Below are positions 8,876 to 18,347 of a DNA stretch of 64,000 nucleotides, one piece after another. The position numbers were made by a program, and so were the translations under genes. This DNA comes from Polystyrenella longa (GTDB taxonomy: Bacteria; Planctomycetota; Planctomycetia; Planctomycetales; Planctomycetaceae). The notes beneath the pieces are model-generated. The model searched no databases. It was not told the origin of the DNA and worked only from the letters and a program-made list of their open reading frames with translations. Each line of letters begins with the position of its first letter. Positions within the stretch are counted from its first letter, which is position 1. The stretch spans positions 3,309,001 through 3,373,000 of the forward strand of contig NZ_CP036281.1 in assembly GCF_007750395.1 (NCBI RefSeq). The letters are read 5' to 3'.

Positions 8876-11800
8876 ATGGACTTTATTGGATTCGCCGTCC
8901 GAAACCCGGTCAAGGTGACGGTCGCCGTCATCATGGCAGTGCTGTTCGGCATGATTTCGCTACTTGCGACTCCGGTCCAGCTGACCCCTGATGTGGTCGA
9001 GCCAAAAATCACAGTAAGCACAACCTGGCCAGGGGCAAGTGCGCAAGAAGTCGAACGCGAGATTATCGAAGAGCAGGAAGAACAACTCAAAAGCGTCGAA
9101 GGACTAAGTGAGTTCGAAAGTACCAGCTCGGACTCGCGTGGAGAGATCATCCTGAAGTTCGAAGTCGGTACCGACCTCGGCGAAGCCCGTGCCCGTGTCT
9201 CGGACAAATTGAATCAGGTTCCTGAATACCCGGAAGACGCCAACGAACCAACGATCACAACCGTGAACCCTAATGAAAACGCGATCGCCTGGTTCATTCT
9301 GCAACCCATTCCTCCCTCTATCGAGGACATGGAAGCGTTCGCCCGGACTCACCCAGATGTGAAAGACGAACTACAGCCTTTCATTGATGAGGGAGTCACG
9401 CCCGAATTCACCGTCCTGGCAAAGCTGGCCGAGAAGCATCCCGCGCTGAAAATTCTGATCAAAGGGAAGAACGATCCGGCTTTAATGAAAAAGTTTGCCG
9501 AGGACTTCATCGAATCTAGATTCGAACGAGTACCGGGTGTCGCAAACAGTAACGTCTTCGGTGGACAGGAAGAAGAGGTCCGCGTCGTCGTCGATCCGGC
9601 CAAACTGGCATCGGTGCAATTGACCATTACTGATCTTCGCGCCGCCTTGCAGGCTCAGAACAAAAACACCTCCGCTGGAGATATGTGGGAAGGTAAAACC
9701 AGAAACGTTATCCGAACACTGGGTCAATTCCGTAGTATTGAACAAGTCGAACAGACCGTCATTGCTGTTCGGGATAACACCCCCATTCGTATAACGGACG
9801 TAGCCCATGTCGAACTGAATTATAAAAAGCCCGAGGGTCTGGTTCGTCAAAAAGGGGTCAGCGCACTGGCTGTGAACACTCAGCAAGCTCCCGAAACGAA
9901 CGTGCTGGAAATTATGGGGCCGCCTCGTGAGAAACTCGACCTCAATGGTGACGGCACTATCACGTCCTTCGAATTATCCGATGCTAAAAGTCTCTATGGA
10001 GACTCATTACGCATCGCTGTCGAAGAGATGAACAACGGAGCCTTGAAACCTCGTGGAGTCCAGCTGATTCAGGTCTACGACCAAACTGAGTATGTCACCT
10101 CTGCGACCGACCTGGTGCAAACGAATATTTACCTGGGTGGCTTTCTCGCGATTGTGATCTTGCTGATTTTTCTTCGCAGCCCTCGGTCCGTACTCATCAT
10201 CGGCATCTCGATTCCGATTAGTATTATCGCCACGTTCGTCTTTGTTCGTGGTTTTGGGCGAAGCATTAATGTCATCAGTCTGGCCGGAATGGCTTTCGCA
10301 GTGGGTATGGTGGTCGATAACGCGATCGTCGTCCTGGAGAATATCTTTCGACACTACGAACAGTCTGGTAACCCGCGAGAAGCGGCAATCAAAGGGACCC
10401 AGGAAGTCTGGGGCGCTGTTCTAGCTTCAACCCTTACTACTTTAGCCGTATTCGTTCCCGTGATTTTCGTGGAAGGCCAGGCGGGCCAGCTTTTCCGTGA
10501 CATTTCAATCGCCATTAGTTGTGCAGTGGGATTGTCGTTGATCGTCTCGATCACCGTCATTCCAACGGCCGCGAAACATATTCTCAAAGACAAAACCGGA
10601 GAGAACCAGTCCGGCGATTCCGCTGCCACCCAGAACAAAAAGAAACCCGGTCTGCTGTCTCGCTTCTTCGGTGGTCTCGTTGATGGTTTCATCGGTATGC
10701 TGCGTTGGATGCAGGAAACGACTGGCAGCTTTATGATTCGAGTCACAGTTCTGACGCTTTTCATCGTGACGTCTCTGGTGGGAGCATGGATCATCATGCC
10801 CGAAACAGAATATTTGCCAGAGGGAAATCGTAACCTGATCTTTGCGATTCTGATTCCTCCCCCTGGTTACAACATTAACCAGATGATCCAAATCGGAGAA
10901 TCGATTGAGCCCCAACTCTCTCCCTATTGGGAAGCGAAACCGGGAAGTGCTGAAGCCAAAGCGTTAGACGGCCCTCTGATCGACAACTTCTTCTTTGTGG
11001 CTCGTGGTCCCATGTTGTTCATGGGAGCCCGCAGCCTCGACCCCTTGCGTGCCGCCGAATTGATTCCCGTGATGCGCCGCGCCACGGCAAATATTCCCGG
11101 AACTTTCGCCGTTATTCAACAAAGTAGTCTGTTTGAAAGCGCTCTATCTGGAGGTCGCTCCATTGAAATCCGTTTGACCGGTCCCGACCTGGAAGTTCTT
11201 GTAAAACAGGCCCAGATGGCATTCGGAATGTGTATGCAGAAGTTTCCGATGAGCGAAGGGAACCAGCTACGTCCTGTTCCGAGTCTCGATCTTTCCAGCC
11301 CGGAGATGCACGTCAAACCAAATCTGGAACAAGCGGCTGAACTCGGCATGAACACTGTCGATATCGGTTACGCCGTCAACGCGCTGGTAGACGGTGCCTA
11401 CGCAGGAGACTTCTGGAACGAAGGAACGAAAATCGACCTCGTGATTTACGGAGCAGATGACTACGTTCGGTATTCTCAAAATATCGGGCAGTTGCCGCTC
11501 AGTACACCCACTGGCCGCGTCGTTTCGCTTTCAACTGTCGCGGATATCGAATTAACCAGTGGTCCCGAGCAAGTCGTTCACAATGAACGCCAGCGTTCGA
11601 TTACGATTCAACTCACCCCTGCTCCTCAAGTTCCGCTGGAACAGGCGATGCGAATCGTAAACGATGAAATTCGCCCCGCTCTAATGGAACAACCCGCCTT
11701 TCAAAATGGCAACTACCAGATCAGTCTCGCAGGTGCGGCAGATAAACTCGTCTCCACTCGCCGGGAATTGCAATGGAACCTGATGTTAGCCGTGGTGATC

Positions 11801-12400
11801 ACTTACCTGCTGATGGCCGCCTTGTTTGAATCTTTCATCTATCCGGTCGTCATTATGACCAGTATATCACTCGCCCTCGTCGGTGGACTCATTGGTCTCG
11901 CATTCCTGAATCTGTATATCTATCAGGCACTCGACATGCTGACCATGCTCGGGTTCGTCATCCTCATTGGGACGGTGGTGAACAACGCCATTCTTATTAT
12001 TCACCAATCGCTCAATTACATTCGTGAAGAACACATGGATGACAAAGAAGCGATCCTGCTGAGTGTCCGCACGCGTATGCGACCGATCTTTATGAGTACA
12101 TTAACGACAGTGCTCGGAATGCTTCCCCTGGTCGTGCCCCTTCCGATTCTCCAGAATGGCGAAATCATCTGGATGTCGGGGGCTGGTTCCGAGTTATACC
12201 GTGGTTTAGGTTCAGTCGTTCTGGGAGGCCTGATCGTGTCGACCTTCTTCACCCTCATCGTCGTCCCCATCGGGTTCAGTCTTGTCCGCGACATGCGGAG
12301 AAAAACGGTCGAACTTGTTTCAACAGCGACAGGTTCTGACGAGCCAATTCCAGAACCTCAACCAACCAGCACCAGCGTCGCCCATAAACTGGGGTCGTGA
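8876..12400 (+). CDS. RND-family efflux pump permease (HAE1/AcrB type) with EF-hand loop insertion
   Basis: A 1174-residue inner-membrane proton-driven exporter, about 120 residues longer than AcrB. TM1 is at residues 10-31, TM2-6 follow residue about 415, and the second half repeats the plan (TM7 near 625, last helices near 1110-1145). TM4 carries the proton-relay Asp (D481, motif GMVVDNAIVVLENI). Two insertions stand out. One is a helical segment of about 65 residues (about 150-215) in the first porter domain. The other contains DLNGDGTITSFE at 355-366, a textbook EF-hand loop (D355, N357, D359, I362, E366). It should form a trimer with the adaptor at 7317. The 3' end overlaps the convergent gene at 12358 by 43 bp. 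Confidence 0.93.
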   Translation: MDFIGFAVRNPVKVTVAVIMAVLFGMISLLATPVQLTPDVVEPKITVSTTWPGASAQEVEREIIEEQEEQLKSVEGLSEFESTSSDSRGEIILKFEVGTDLGEARARVSDKLNQVPEYPEDANEPTITTVNPNENAIAWFILQPIPPSIEDMEAFARTHPDVKDELQPFIDEGVTPEFTVLAKLAEKHPALKILIKGKNDPALMKKFAEDFIESRFERVPGVANSNVFGGQEEEVRVVVDPAKLASVQLTITDLRAALQAQNKNTSAGDMWEGKTRNVIRTLGQFRSIEQVEQTVIAVRDNTPIRITDVAHVELNYKKPEGLVRQKGVSALAVNTQQAPETNVLEIMGPPREKLDLNGDGTITSFELSDAKSLYGDSLRIAVEEMNNGALKPRGVQLIQVYDQTEYVTSATDLVQTNIYLGGFLAIVILLIFLRSPRSVLIIGISIPISIIATFVFVRGFGRSINVISLAGMAFAVGMVVDNAIVVLENIFRHYEQSGNPREAAIKGTQEVWGAVLASTLTTLAVFVPVIFVEGQAGQLFRDISIAISCAVGLSLIVSITVIPTAAKHILKDKTGENQSGDSAATQNKKKPGLLSRFFGGLVDGFIGMLRWMQETTGSFMIRVTVLTLFIVTSLVGAWIIMPETEYLPEGNRNLIFAILIPPPGYNINQMIQIGESIEPQLSPYWEAKPGSAEAKALDGPLIDNFFFVARGPMLFMGARSLDPLRAAELIPVMRRATANIPGTFAVIQQSSLFESALSGGRSIEIRLTGPDLEVLVKQAQMAFGMCMQKFPMSEGNQLRPVPSLDLSSPEMHVKPNLEQAAELGMNTVDIGYAVNALVDGAYAGDFWNEGTKIDLVIYGADDYVRYSQNIGQLPLSTPTGRVVSLSTVADIELTSGPEQVVHNERQRSITIQLTPAPQVPLEQAMRIVNDEIRPALMEQPAFQNGNYQISLAGAADKLVSTRRELQWNLMLAVVITYLLMAALFESFIYPVVIMTSISLALVGGLIGLAFLNLYIYQALDMLTMLGFVILIGTVVNNAILIIHQSLNYIREEHMDDKEAILLSVRTRMRPIFMSTLTTVLGMLPLVVPLPILQNGEIIWMSGAGSELYRGLGSVVLGGLIVSTFFTLIVVPIGFSLVRDMRRKTVELVSTATGSDEPIPEPQPTSTSVAHKLGS

Positions 12401-13005
12401 GCAATGGGAAACTCTCGTCCCACCGAAAGCGTTTGCTCTCCCCGTTGAAAATCCTGAACGCAGTAGTAGAAGCCCAGTTCCGAGAAGTTCTCCGGGTCGT
12501 AATCGGTTAACGACTCTGCGGGAATCCAGAACTGAAGATGGTATCCCTGATCTGTGTGCTCTACCTGAACTTGCTGCGCGCTCGGCTCGGGCAATACCGC
12601 CTCTTCACGAGCCCGGGCGATCATCACTGGAAGATTCCCCGGCGTTTGTTTGGGTTGATTTGGATAACAGAAGAACGACTGACAGAAGCGGCTAGCCCGG
12701 TGGATATTCTGGGTATTGCGAGTATCGATCCAGAACCAGATCCCATCGCTCACTTCGGGCTCATCTGAATTGAATTTGACGACCGGCGATTCTTTATCGA
12801 CCTGGACCTCGAACAGAAGTCCTTTCGGGTGCCAACCGACGGCTAACTTGGCATAATCTTCTTCCCGTTCCAATTCCGCGAAACTTGGAAACTGATATTT
12901 ATCCGTCAGCGGGAACAACCCCGATTTCAGATCGGGGACGCTCTTCAGTTTCTGAACGGGAATGGAATAACGAAACAGAAATCGTTCGGGAATTAAATTC
13001 GCCAT
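12358..13005 (-). CDS. Hypothetical protein, DOMON/CBM9-like
   Basis: A 215-residue protein without signal peptide or membrane helix. The pattern of WHPKGLLFEVQVDK, then SDGIWFWIDTRNTQN, then YHLQFWIPAESL and a C-terminal ELGFYYCVQD strand matches the DOMON/CBM9-like beta-sandwich found in many planctomycete proteins. No catalytic residues are evident. It is convergent with the RND gene and their coding ends overlap by 43 bp. Ligand and role are unknown; the fold call is by strand pattern only. Confidence 0.65.
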   Translation of the reverse strand: MANLIPERFLFRYSIPVQKLKSVPDLKSGLFPLTDKYQFPSFAELEREEDYAKLAVGWHPKGLLFEVQVDKESPVVKFNSDEPEVSDGIWFWIDTRNTQNIHRASRFCQSFFCYPNQPKQTPGNLPVMIARAREEAVLPEPSAQQVQVEHTDQGYHLQFWIPAESLTDYDPENFSELGFYYCVQDFQRGEQTLSVGREFPIAHDPSLWATLVLVG

Positions 13006-13156
13006 CAGCCAATACTCTTCCTCGTTAAACTGTTGTTGAATTTCATCGGAGCTACCATAGGCTATTTTCTGAGCTTAATGAGCGAATCCGCTTTCTGCAA
13101 TCTGCCCATCCTGAACTCCCCATACTAATCCGTCCACGGTAATCAGGCACTTGAGA

Positions 13157-14116
13157 TCAGGAACGTGCGATCAACCGATCTGCAATTTCTTTTGCCGACT
13201 CATCTTCAGTGAAAGTGACTTCCTGGCATTCGACAATATTACGATACCACGTATGCTGCCGTTTGGCGAATTGACGGGTACGGATTTTGATCTGTTCCAC
13301 CGCCTCTTCCAGGGGACGTCCCTCTTCGAGTGCGTCGATGATTTCTTTGTACCCTAATGCCTGTCGCGCTGTTCTTCCGAGAGCCGGCTCCAGTTCCATC
13401 AATCCTTGGACTTCTTCGACGAGCCCTTCAACCATCATCTGCTCAACCCGCCGATTAATGCGATCATGCAACCATGGTCTTGATGGAGACAGCCAGTAAA
13501 TATGCTTGGGTCGGACCGATTCCTCCAGAGGACGTTCGTCATGCTGTGCCGAGAGGGTTTGTCCCGTAACATGATTCACTTCCAAAGCCCGGATCACTCT
13601 GCGAACGTCATTAGGATGAATTCGGCCTGCCGCTTCGGCATCGACATTCTGTAACATCTCATGTAGCTTGATTGGGCCTTCTTCCTCCACGACCACATCC
13701 ATTTTTCGCCGAAAATCCCAGTCGGCGTCCGGCCCGGCGAAGACTCCTCTCAGCAGCGAACGCAGGTAAAGCCCCGTACCACCCACAAACAGGGGTGTTC
13801 GACCTCGATCAAGAATATCATTCACCGATCGAATCGCTGCTTCCATGTATTCGGCGACACTGAATTCTTCGTGAGGGTCGACGATATCAAATAGATGGTG
13901 AGGCACTGTCTCCTGTTCAGCCGGACTCGGTTTCGCCGTCCCGATATTCATTTTCCGGTACAAGGTCATCGAATCGAGCGCCACAATCTCCGCATGGAGA
14001 TACCGTGCGAGCAACATCGCAACCGTACTTTTTCCACTTGCCGTGGGGCCAGCCAGAAACCAGCATTGCTGTAGTTCTTCCAGAGGGATTTTTAACATTA
14101 ACTCGCCGAGAATCAT
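13157..14116 (-). CDS. miaA: tRNA dimethylallyltransferase MiaA
   Basis: MiaA transfers a dimethylallyl group to N6 of A37 in tRNAs reading UNN codons. The 319 residues match the family length. The P-loop is GPTASGKST (residues 23-31). It is followed by the ALDSMTLYRKMNIGTAKPSP motif, in which the Asp is catalytic, then FVGGTGLYLRSLLRG and the C-terminal RQFAKRQHTWYRN tRNA-binding helix. The ATG at 14098 is an alternative start; neither start has a strong ribosome site. It stands alone between convergent and divergent genes. Confidence 0.95.
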   Translation of the reverse strand: MILGELMLKIPLEELQQCWFLAGPTASGKSTVAMLLARYLHAEIVALDSMTLYRKMNIGTAKPSPAEQETVPHHLFDIVDPHEEFSVAEYMEAAIRSVNDILDRGRTPLFVGGTGLYLRSLLRGVFAGPDADWDFRRKMDVVVEEEGPIKLHEMLQNVDAEAAGRIHPNDVRRVIRALEVNHVTGQTLSAQHDERPLEESVRPKHIYWLSPSRPWLHDRINRRVEQMMVEGLVEEVQGLMELEPALGRTARQALGYKEIIDALEEGRPLEEAVEQIKIRTRQFAKRQHTWYRNIVECQEVTFTEDESAKEIADRLIARS

Positions 14117-14279
14117 TTATGCCGGTAAATCAGTGAAATACCGGTACGCGGTAAACAGGAGCGGAACAGACCCGCTAAGATCATTTACGAAAGGACCTAA
14201 TTTAGATAAGGTGTAGCACAGAGGCAATCATCGCTGCCGATTCGTTTGCTTATTCCGATTCACTCTACAGGAAGCTTCC

Positions 14280-14735
14280 ATGCCCGTCTTCGAAAAGTCA
14301 GTCACGGTGAACACCTCCATTGAGAATCTGTTCAATTTTATGATCCGGCCCGCCAATGTGATGGAAATCAATCCGCCCGAGATGAAAATGAATCTGATCG
14401 AGGTACCAGAGGTGCTGGATGCAAACAGCATAATGAAAGTCGATCTGCTCGGATTCGGAATTCCTCAGCGAGTGATTTACGAGATCACCGAATTCTCCAC
14501 TCCGACCTCTTTCACGATGACCCAGAAAGAAGGACCAGTTCAAAAGTGGATTCAATACCATCAGTTCGAACTGATCAATCCAGAAACGACTATTCTAACC
14601 GAACGAATCGATTTTGAACCGCCCGGCGGAATGTTGGGATTCATGATTACTGCGGATAGGATCAAGAAATCTCTGGATGAAGGCATTGGCCACCGACAAT
14701 CCAAACTACAGCAGTTATTCGAAACGGGCAACTAA
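14280..14735 (+). CDS. SRPBCC (START-like) family protein
   Basis: A 151-residue protein that fits the SRPBCC / polyketide cyclase fold. It starts with the strand FEKSVTVNTSIENLFNFMIRPANVMEINPPEM and later has TILTERIDFEPPGG and the long C-terminal helix DRIKKSLDEGIGHRQSKLQQL. These proteins bind hydrophobic ligands in a deep pocket. AGGAAG precedes the ATG. The ligand is unknown. It lies 90 bp ahead of the radical SAM gene on the same strand. Confidence 0.75.
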   Translation: MPVFEKSVTVNTSIENLFNFMIRPANVMEINPPEMKMNLIEVPEVLDANSIMKVDLLGFGIPQRVIYEITEFSTPTSFTMTQKEGPVQKWIQYHQFELINPETTILTERIDFEPPGGMLGFMITADRIKKSLDEGIGHRQSKLQQLFETGN

Positions 14736-14824
14736 ACTATACATTCTGCCACCTCCAGTTTATAATCGGAACTCTTCATTCCGATCCTGTATTCCGGATT
14801 AGCCGCCGCGCGGCCTTTGGTGCA

Positions 14825-15964
14825 ATGTCTAATGTAATGTCATCCTCGCCCGAGAATTCTAGATCCCCGACTCCTCCAAATCCGGGACCACATTTTGTTG
14901 GTCGCGGGTCGAGCCTCGAACCAGAATCGCGATTTTCAAAACAGGTCCGAGAACTGGATCTGGACGAGGTAGATCGTAGCTTGCAGGAAGAGCCGGAAGA
15001 ATTCTCTTCCGGCAAGATCAAAACAATCTTTTACGAGGACCTCTCCCGGTCGATCGTCTCTGATAATGACAGCCCGGATCTTTCCTTCCGCTACTCGCTG
15101 AACCCCTACCGCGGCTGCGAACATGGCTGTGCGTACTGCTACGCTCGCCCAACGCATGAGTACCTCGATCTGAACGCCGGGATTGATTTTGAAACGCGTC
15201 TGTTCGTGAAACCGAATGCTGCTGCTTTATTCAAAGAATGGATTCGCAAACAGAAGACGACCCCCGACTTCATCGCCTTTTCCGGGGTGACCGATTGCTA
15301 TCAACCGATCGAACGCAATTTGCAACTTACGAGGGCCTGCCTTGAAGTCGCTCTCGCAGCTCGTTTGCCAATCAGGATCGTTACCAAGAATCATCTGGTC
15401 ACTCGGGATCTCGATCTCTTTCGTAAGATGAACGAGCATGGATTGATTCAGGTTGGCATCAGTCTGACATCACTGGATCAGGAACTGACCCGTACGCTCG
15501 AGCCCCGTACAGGTTCGCCCAAGGCCCGCCTACAGGCCATTCGGGAGTTATCCGATAACGAGATCCCCGTCTTTACGATGCTCGCTCCAATCATCCCCGG
15601 AATCAACGACAGTTCTATTCCCGAACTGCTTGAGGCAGCGAAGGAAGCGGGGGCAGAGGGTGCCACCTACACGGTTCTACGTCTCCCTTGGTCGGTCGAG
15701 CCCGTCTTTGTGAACTGGCTTGAGGAAAACCAACCCAGCCGCAAAGAAGCCATTATCTCCGGCATTCGCAAATTACGCGGCGGCAAGCTATACAACAGCA
15801 AGTTCGGCGAGCGCATGCGTGGCACCGGAATTATGGCCGAGCAAATCCATCAGACCTTCCAGATTTTCGCTCGCAAACATGGTTTAAATAAACCGTTCCC
15901 CAAACTGAATAACAGTCAGTTCGATCCAACCTGCGGAGCCAAGAAACAAAGGCGATTGTTTTAG
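14825..15964 (+). CDS. PA0069-family radical SAM protein
   Basis: A 379-residue radical SAM enzyme. The cluster-binding motif is in NPYRGCEHGCAYCYARP (CxxxCxYC, about residues 98-105). The order of RPTHEYL, FSGVTDCYQPIE, IVTKNHLVTRDLDL, SLTSLDQELTRTLEPR and KFGERMRGTG segments is characteristic of the PA0069 / Rv2578c group, which is distantly related to spore photoproduct lyase. The substrate of the family is not established. About 75 N-terminal residues form a polar, probably disordered extension. The frame is followed by the shared stem-loop at 16042. Confidence 0.88.
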   Translation: MSNVMSSSPENSRSPTPPNPGPHFVGRGSSLEPESRFSKQVRELDLDEVDRSLQEEPEEFSSGKIKTIFYEDLSRSIVSDNDSPDLSFRYSLNPYRGCEHGCAYCYARPTHEYLDLNAGIDFETRLFVKPNAAALFKEWIRKQKTTPDFIAFSGVTDCYQPIERNLQLTRACLEVALAARLPIRIVTKNHLVTRDLDLFRKMNEHGLIQVGISLTSLDQELTRTLEPRTGSPKARLQAIRELSDNEIPVFTMLAPIIPGINDSSIPELLEAAKEAGAEGATYTVLRLPWSVEPVFVNWLEENQPSRKEAIISGIRKLRGGKLYNSKFGERMRGTGIMAEQIHQTFQIFARKHGLNKPFPKLNNSQFDPTCGAKKQRRLF

Positions 15965-16034
15965 AAGGCGGAACGTATCTTGAGACTCAATACGGCATCT
16001 AATTGATTCACTCCCACCAGTCGGCTCATACAAT

Positions 16035-16077
16035 AAAAAAACCCGGTCGCAACAATCGGCTGCGACTGGGCTTTTTT
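16035..16077. terminator. Bidirectional rho-independent terminator
   Basis: CCCGGTCGCA and TGCGACTGGG form a 10-bp stem (one G-T pair) around a 9-nt loop, flanked by seven A on the left and six T on the right. It can therefore end both the plus-strand radical SAM gene and the minus-strand tRNA-Met, which finishes 3 bp away. Confidence 0.85.
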
Positions 16078-16080
16078 AAG

Positions 16081-16154
16081 TAGCGGAAGAGGGACTCGAA
16101 CCCCCGACACGCGGATTATGATTCCGCTGCTCTAACCAACTGAGCTATTCCGCC
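16081..16154 (-). tRNA. tRNA-Met (CAT), elongator type
   Basis: A 74-nt cloverleaf on the minus strand. The acceptor stem is GGCGGAA/TTCCGCT with a G1-U72 wobble, the D-arm is GCTC/GAGC and the anticodon stem GCGGA/TCCGC encloses ATCATAA with anticodon CAT. The T-arm is GGGGG/CCCTC around TTCGAGT. CCA is not encoded. The pair at position 1-72 and the lack of three G-C pairs in the anticodon stem argue against initiator tRNA. A lysidine-modified tRNA-Ile with the same CAT cannot be excluded by eye. Confidence 0.92.
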
Positions 16155-16469
16155 ATCGTGTTGTCTTCAGAATGGCTGTTTGACTCGCCATTTTCACATT
16201 CTAAACAACCGGAAGCCTGTTGTCAGCCGATGTCCTGTAATACAGGCGGTAAATGGTGACAGTAGAACTGGTTCCGATCATCTGAGCGAGACAGGTTATC
16301 TAACCTCAGCACAAGTTGCAAGTCAATTTGAATCTGTTTTTTCAGTGTCTTATTCGAAGCAATCTCTCGACAGGAAACGGGAATTTAAGCGATATCCTTC
16401 GACATTCTCGAAATGCTGGACCCGACAATCTGACACCTGCTGTTCTTTGAGGTTCGGCATCAAAGAAAA

Positions 16470-18131
16470 CTATACATACGCATCGTCACTATTAACATTC
16501 GCATTCAGTATCCCACCCTCGGGAGAGTATTCTCTGCAGATTCTTAGGATATCCTCGCGGACGTTGAAATAGGTTTCCACGACCTTTGAATCCCACTGTT
16601 TACCAGCTCCGCTCGAAAGTATTGATTCGATTTTGTCGACGGGCATTCCGGAACGGTATGGCCGATCGCTCCCCATAGCGTCATAGCTGTCGGCTACGGC
16701 CAGGATTCGAGCCATGATGGGAATATCGTCCCCCTTCAGTCCATCGGGATAACCTCTTCCGTCGAAGCTTTCGTGATGACTTCGGATGCCGGGTAAAACC
16801 TGTTGTAGATTCTTCAGGCGTTTCAGAATGCTGAATCCGATCATCGGATGCTGCTGAATCTGGGCAAACTCTTCTTTATCAAGCGGCCCTTCTTTTCGCA
16901 ATACTCGGTCGTCGACTCCGATTTTTCCAAGGTCGTGCAGCAGACCTGACAGATAAATGTTTTCCAGCTCATCATTTGACCATCCCAGTTCCTCAGCGAT
17001 GCGCCGGGCGATCAGGGCAACTCGTTCACTGTGACCGCGAGTGTAAGGGTCTTTGGCATCGAGGGTCGAGACCAGCGACTGAACGAAGCTGAGGATCAGT
17101 TTTTGGATCTCTTCGTATAATTGAATGTTTCGCAGGTGCGTTCCCAGGATGGTCGCAATCGACTTTAACAGGTTCGCTTCGATCGTTCCAAATTCTTCAT
17201 CATGCTGCATGTTGCAACTGAGAATCCAGCCAGAACGATGAGAGGCTTCAGTGATTGGCACCAGGATAAAGTTATCCAGTCCCGGAAATTCCTTACCGAG
17301 CGAAGTCTCCTGGAAATAGTTTTTCACCAGGGGTTGCGACCAATTATGAGTCTCAAACTGAGCAACTAAGCGGGCCAGGCCGAACTCGTCAAATGGAAGC
17401 TCGCCATGCACGATGAAACTTTCATCGGAGACTTTATCGTTAAACCAGATGAGATGCGCCGCAGCCGGAACGAGTCCACTGACTCCATCCAGACAAAGCC
17501 CTCCCAGATCAGCGGGGCTACGCGAAATGTGCAGATTGCTGGTTAAGCGATGCAGCAAGGAAATTTCTTCGTAGGTATGTTCGAGTTGTTGATCTAACTG
17601 GAGAATACTCTGGTTCAAATCTGTTTCCATCTGCTCGAACAGGGAGTGTTCATTGAGCATCTTCACCATAGCGTCGAGCATCGACTCGCTACAGGCCGGG
17701 ATCTGTTCCAACCATTCGTTAAATTCGTTCTCCGGCCAGTTTTGAATTGCAGCCGCGATCACGAGATCCGCCGGTCGCGTTGATTCGTGAGCACAGACAT
17801 ATCCCACAGCCACTCCGGCGAAAAAACCATCAACAACCAGCGGCACCAAAATCGCCCATATATCTATATTCAACTGAACTTTGCGGGCCTCTTGTGTTTC
17901 CTTCAATTCGGAAAGTAAACATTCCGGTATGAGTGCCCGAGACGAACTACCCGCTCTACTTATGGACTTTCCATGGCGGATATCCCATGCGAAAAACGGA
18001 ATCCCGGTGCACGATTTGAGTTCTTTCAGCCGCTGACCACATTGTTCAATGATTGCCTGCTGTAGAGAACCTGTGTGTCCGGAGAGTTTCTGCTGTCTGA
18101 TTGTATTATCGGAAACTGATTGGGAGATCAT
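16470..18131 (-). CDS. HD-GYP domain protein with GAF-like sensor
   Basis: A 553-residue soluble signalling protein. Residues 30-165 form a sensor-like alpha/beta region I cannot name, perhaps PocR-like. Residues about 165-195 are coiled coil and about 195-345 a GAF-like domain. Residues 350-545 form an HD-GYP phosphodiesterase with TRGHSERVALIARR, LLHDLGKIG (H399, D400), HHESFDGRGYP (GYP at 460-462) and ARILAVADSYDAM. HD-GYP proteins hydrolyse cyclic di-GMP; all motif residues look intact. No GGDEF partner is nearby. The downstream 315 bp to the tRNA holds no gene. Confidence 0.9.
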   Translation of the reverse strand: MISQSVSDNTIRQQKLSGHTGSLQQAIIEQCGQRLKELKSCTGIPFFAWDIRHGKSISRAGSSSRALIPECLLSELKETQEARKVQLNIDIWAILVPLVVDGFFAGVAVGYVCAHESTRPADLVIAAAIQNWPENEFNEWLEQIPACSESMLDAMVKMLNEHSLFEQMETDLNQSILQLDQQLEHTYEEISLLHRLTSNLHISRSPADLGGLCLDGVSGLVPAAAHLIWFNDKVSDESFIVHGELPFDEFGLARLVAQFETHNWSQPLVKNYFQETSLGKEFPGLDNFILVPITEASHRSGWILSCNMQHDEEFGTIEANLLKSIATILGTHLRNIQLYEEIQKLILSFVQSLVSTLDAKDPYTRGHSERVALIARRIAEELGWSNDELENIYLSGLLHDLGKIGVDDRVLRKEGPLDKEEFAQIQQHPMIGFSILKRLKNLQQVLPGIRSHHESFDGRGYPDGLKGDDIPIMARILAVADSYDAMGSDRPYRSGMPVDKIESILSSGAGKQWDSKVVETYFNVREDILRICREYSPEGGILNANVNSDDAYV

Positions 18132-18347
18132 ATGTTCGCTCTTTCGTTTTACGACTATCCTCCAAAAGTTAGATTACGTTAGTTAGCGAATCAAATAACC
18201 ATTGCATTGCTATTCGCAACGACAGGAAAAATAGTCGCGTTAATCGACTAGAGCCGATTATGCCGATTATGCGGACGGGACGATGAGGCCTAAGTGCGTC
18301 GAATTAACCGATAAGTCCCCACTCCAGAATAGCCGAAGTTCCTCAAA

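Noticed and set aside
16081-16154. Initiator tRNA-Met
   Set aside because: The 1-72 position is a G-U pair and the anticodon stem lacks the three consecutive G-C pairs of initiator tRNA.
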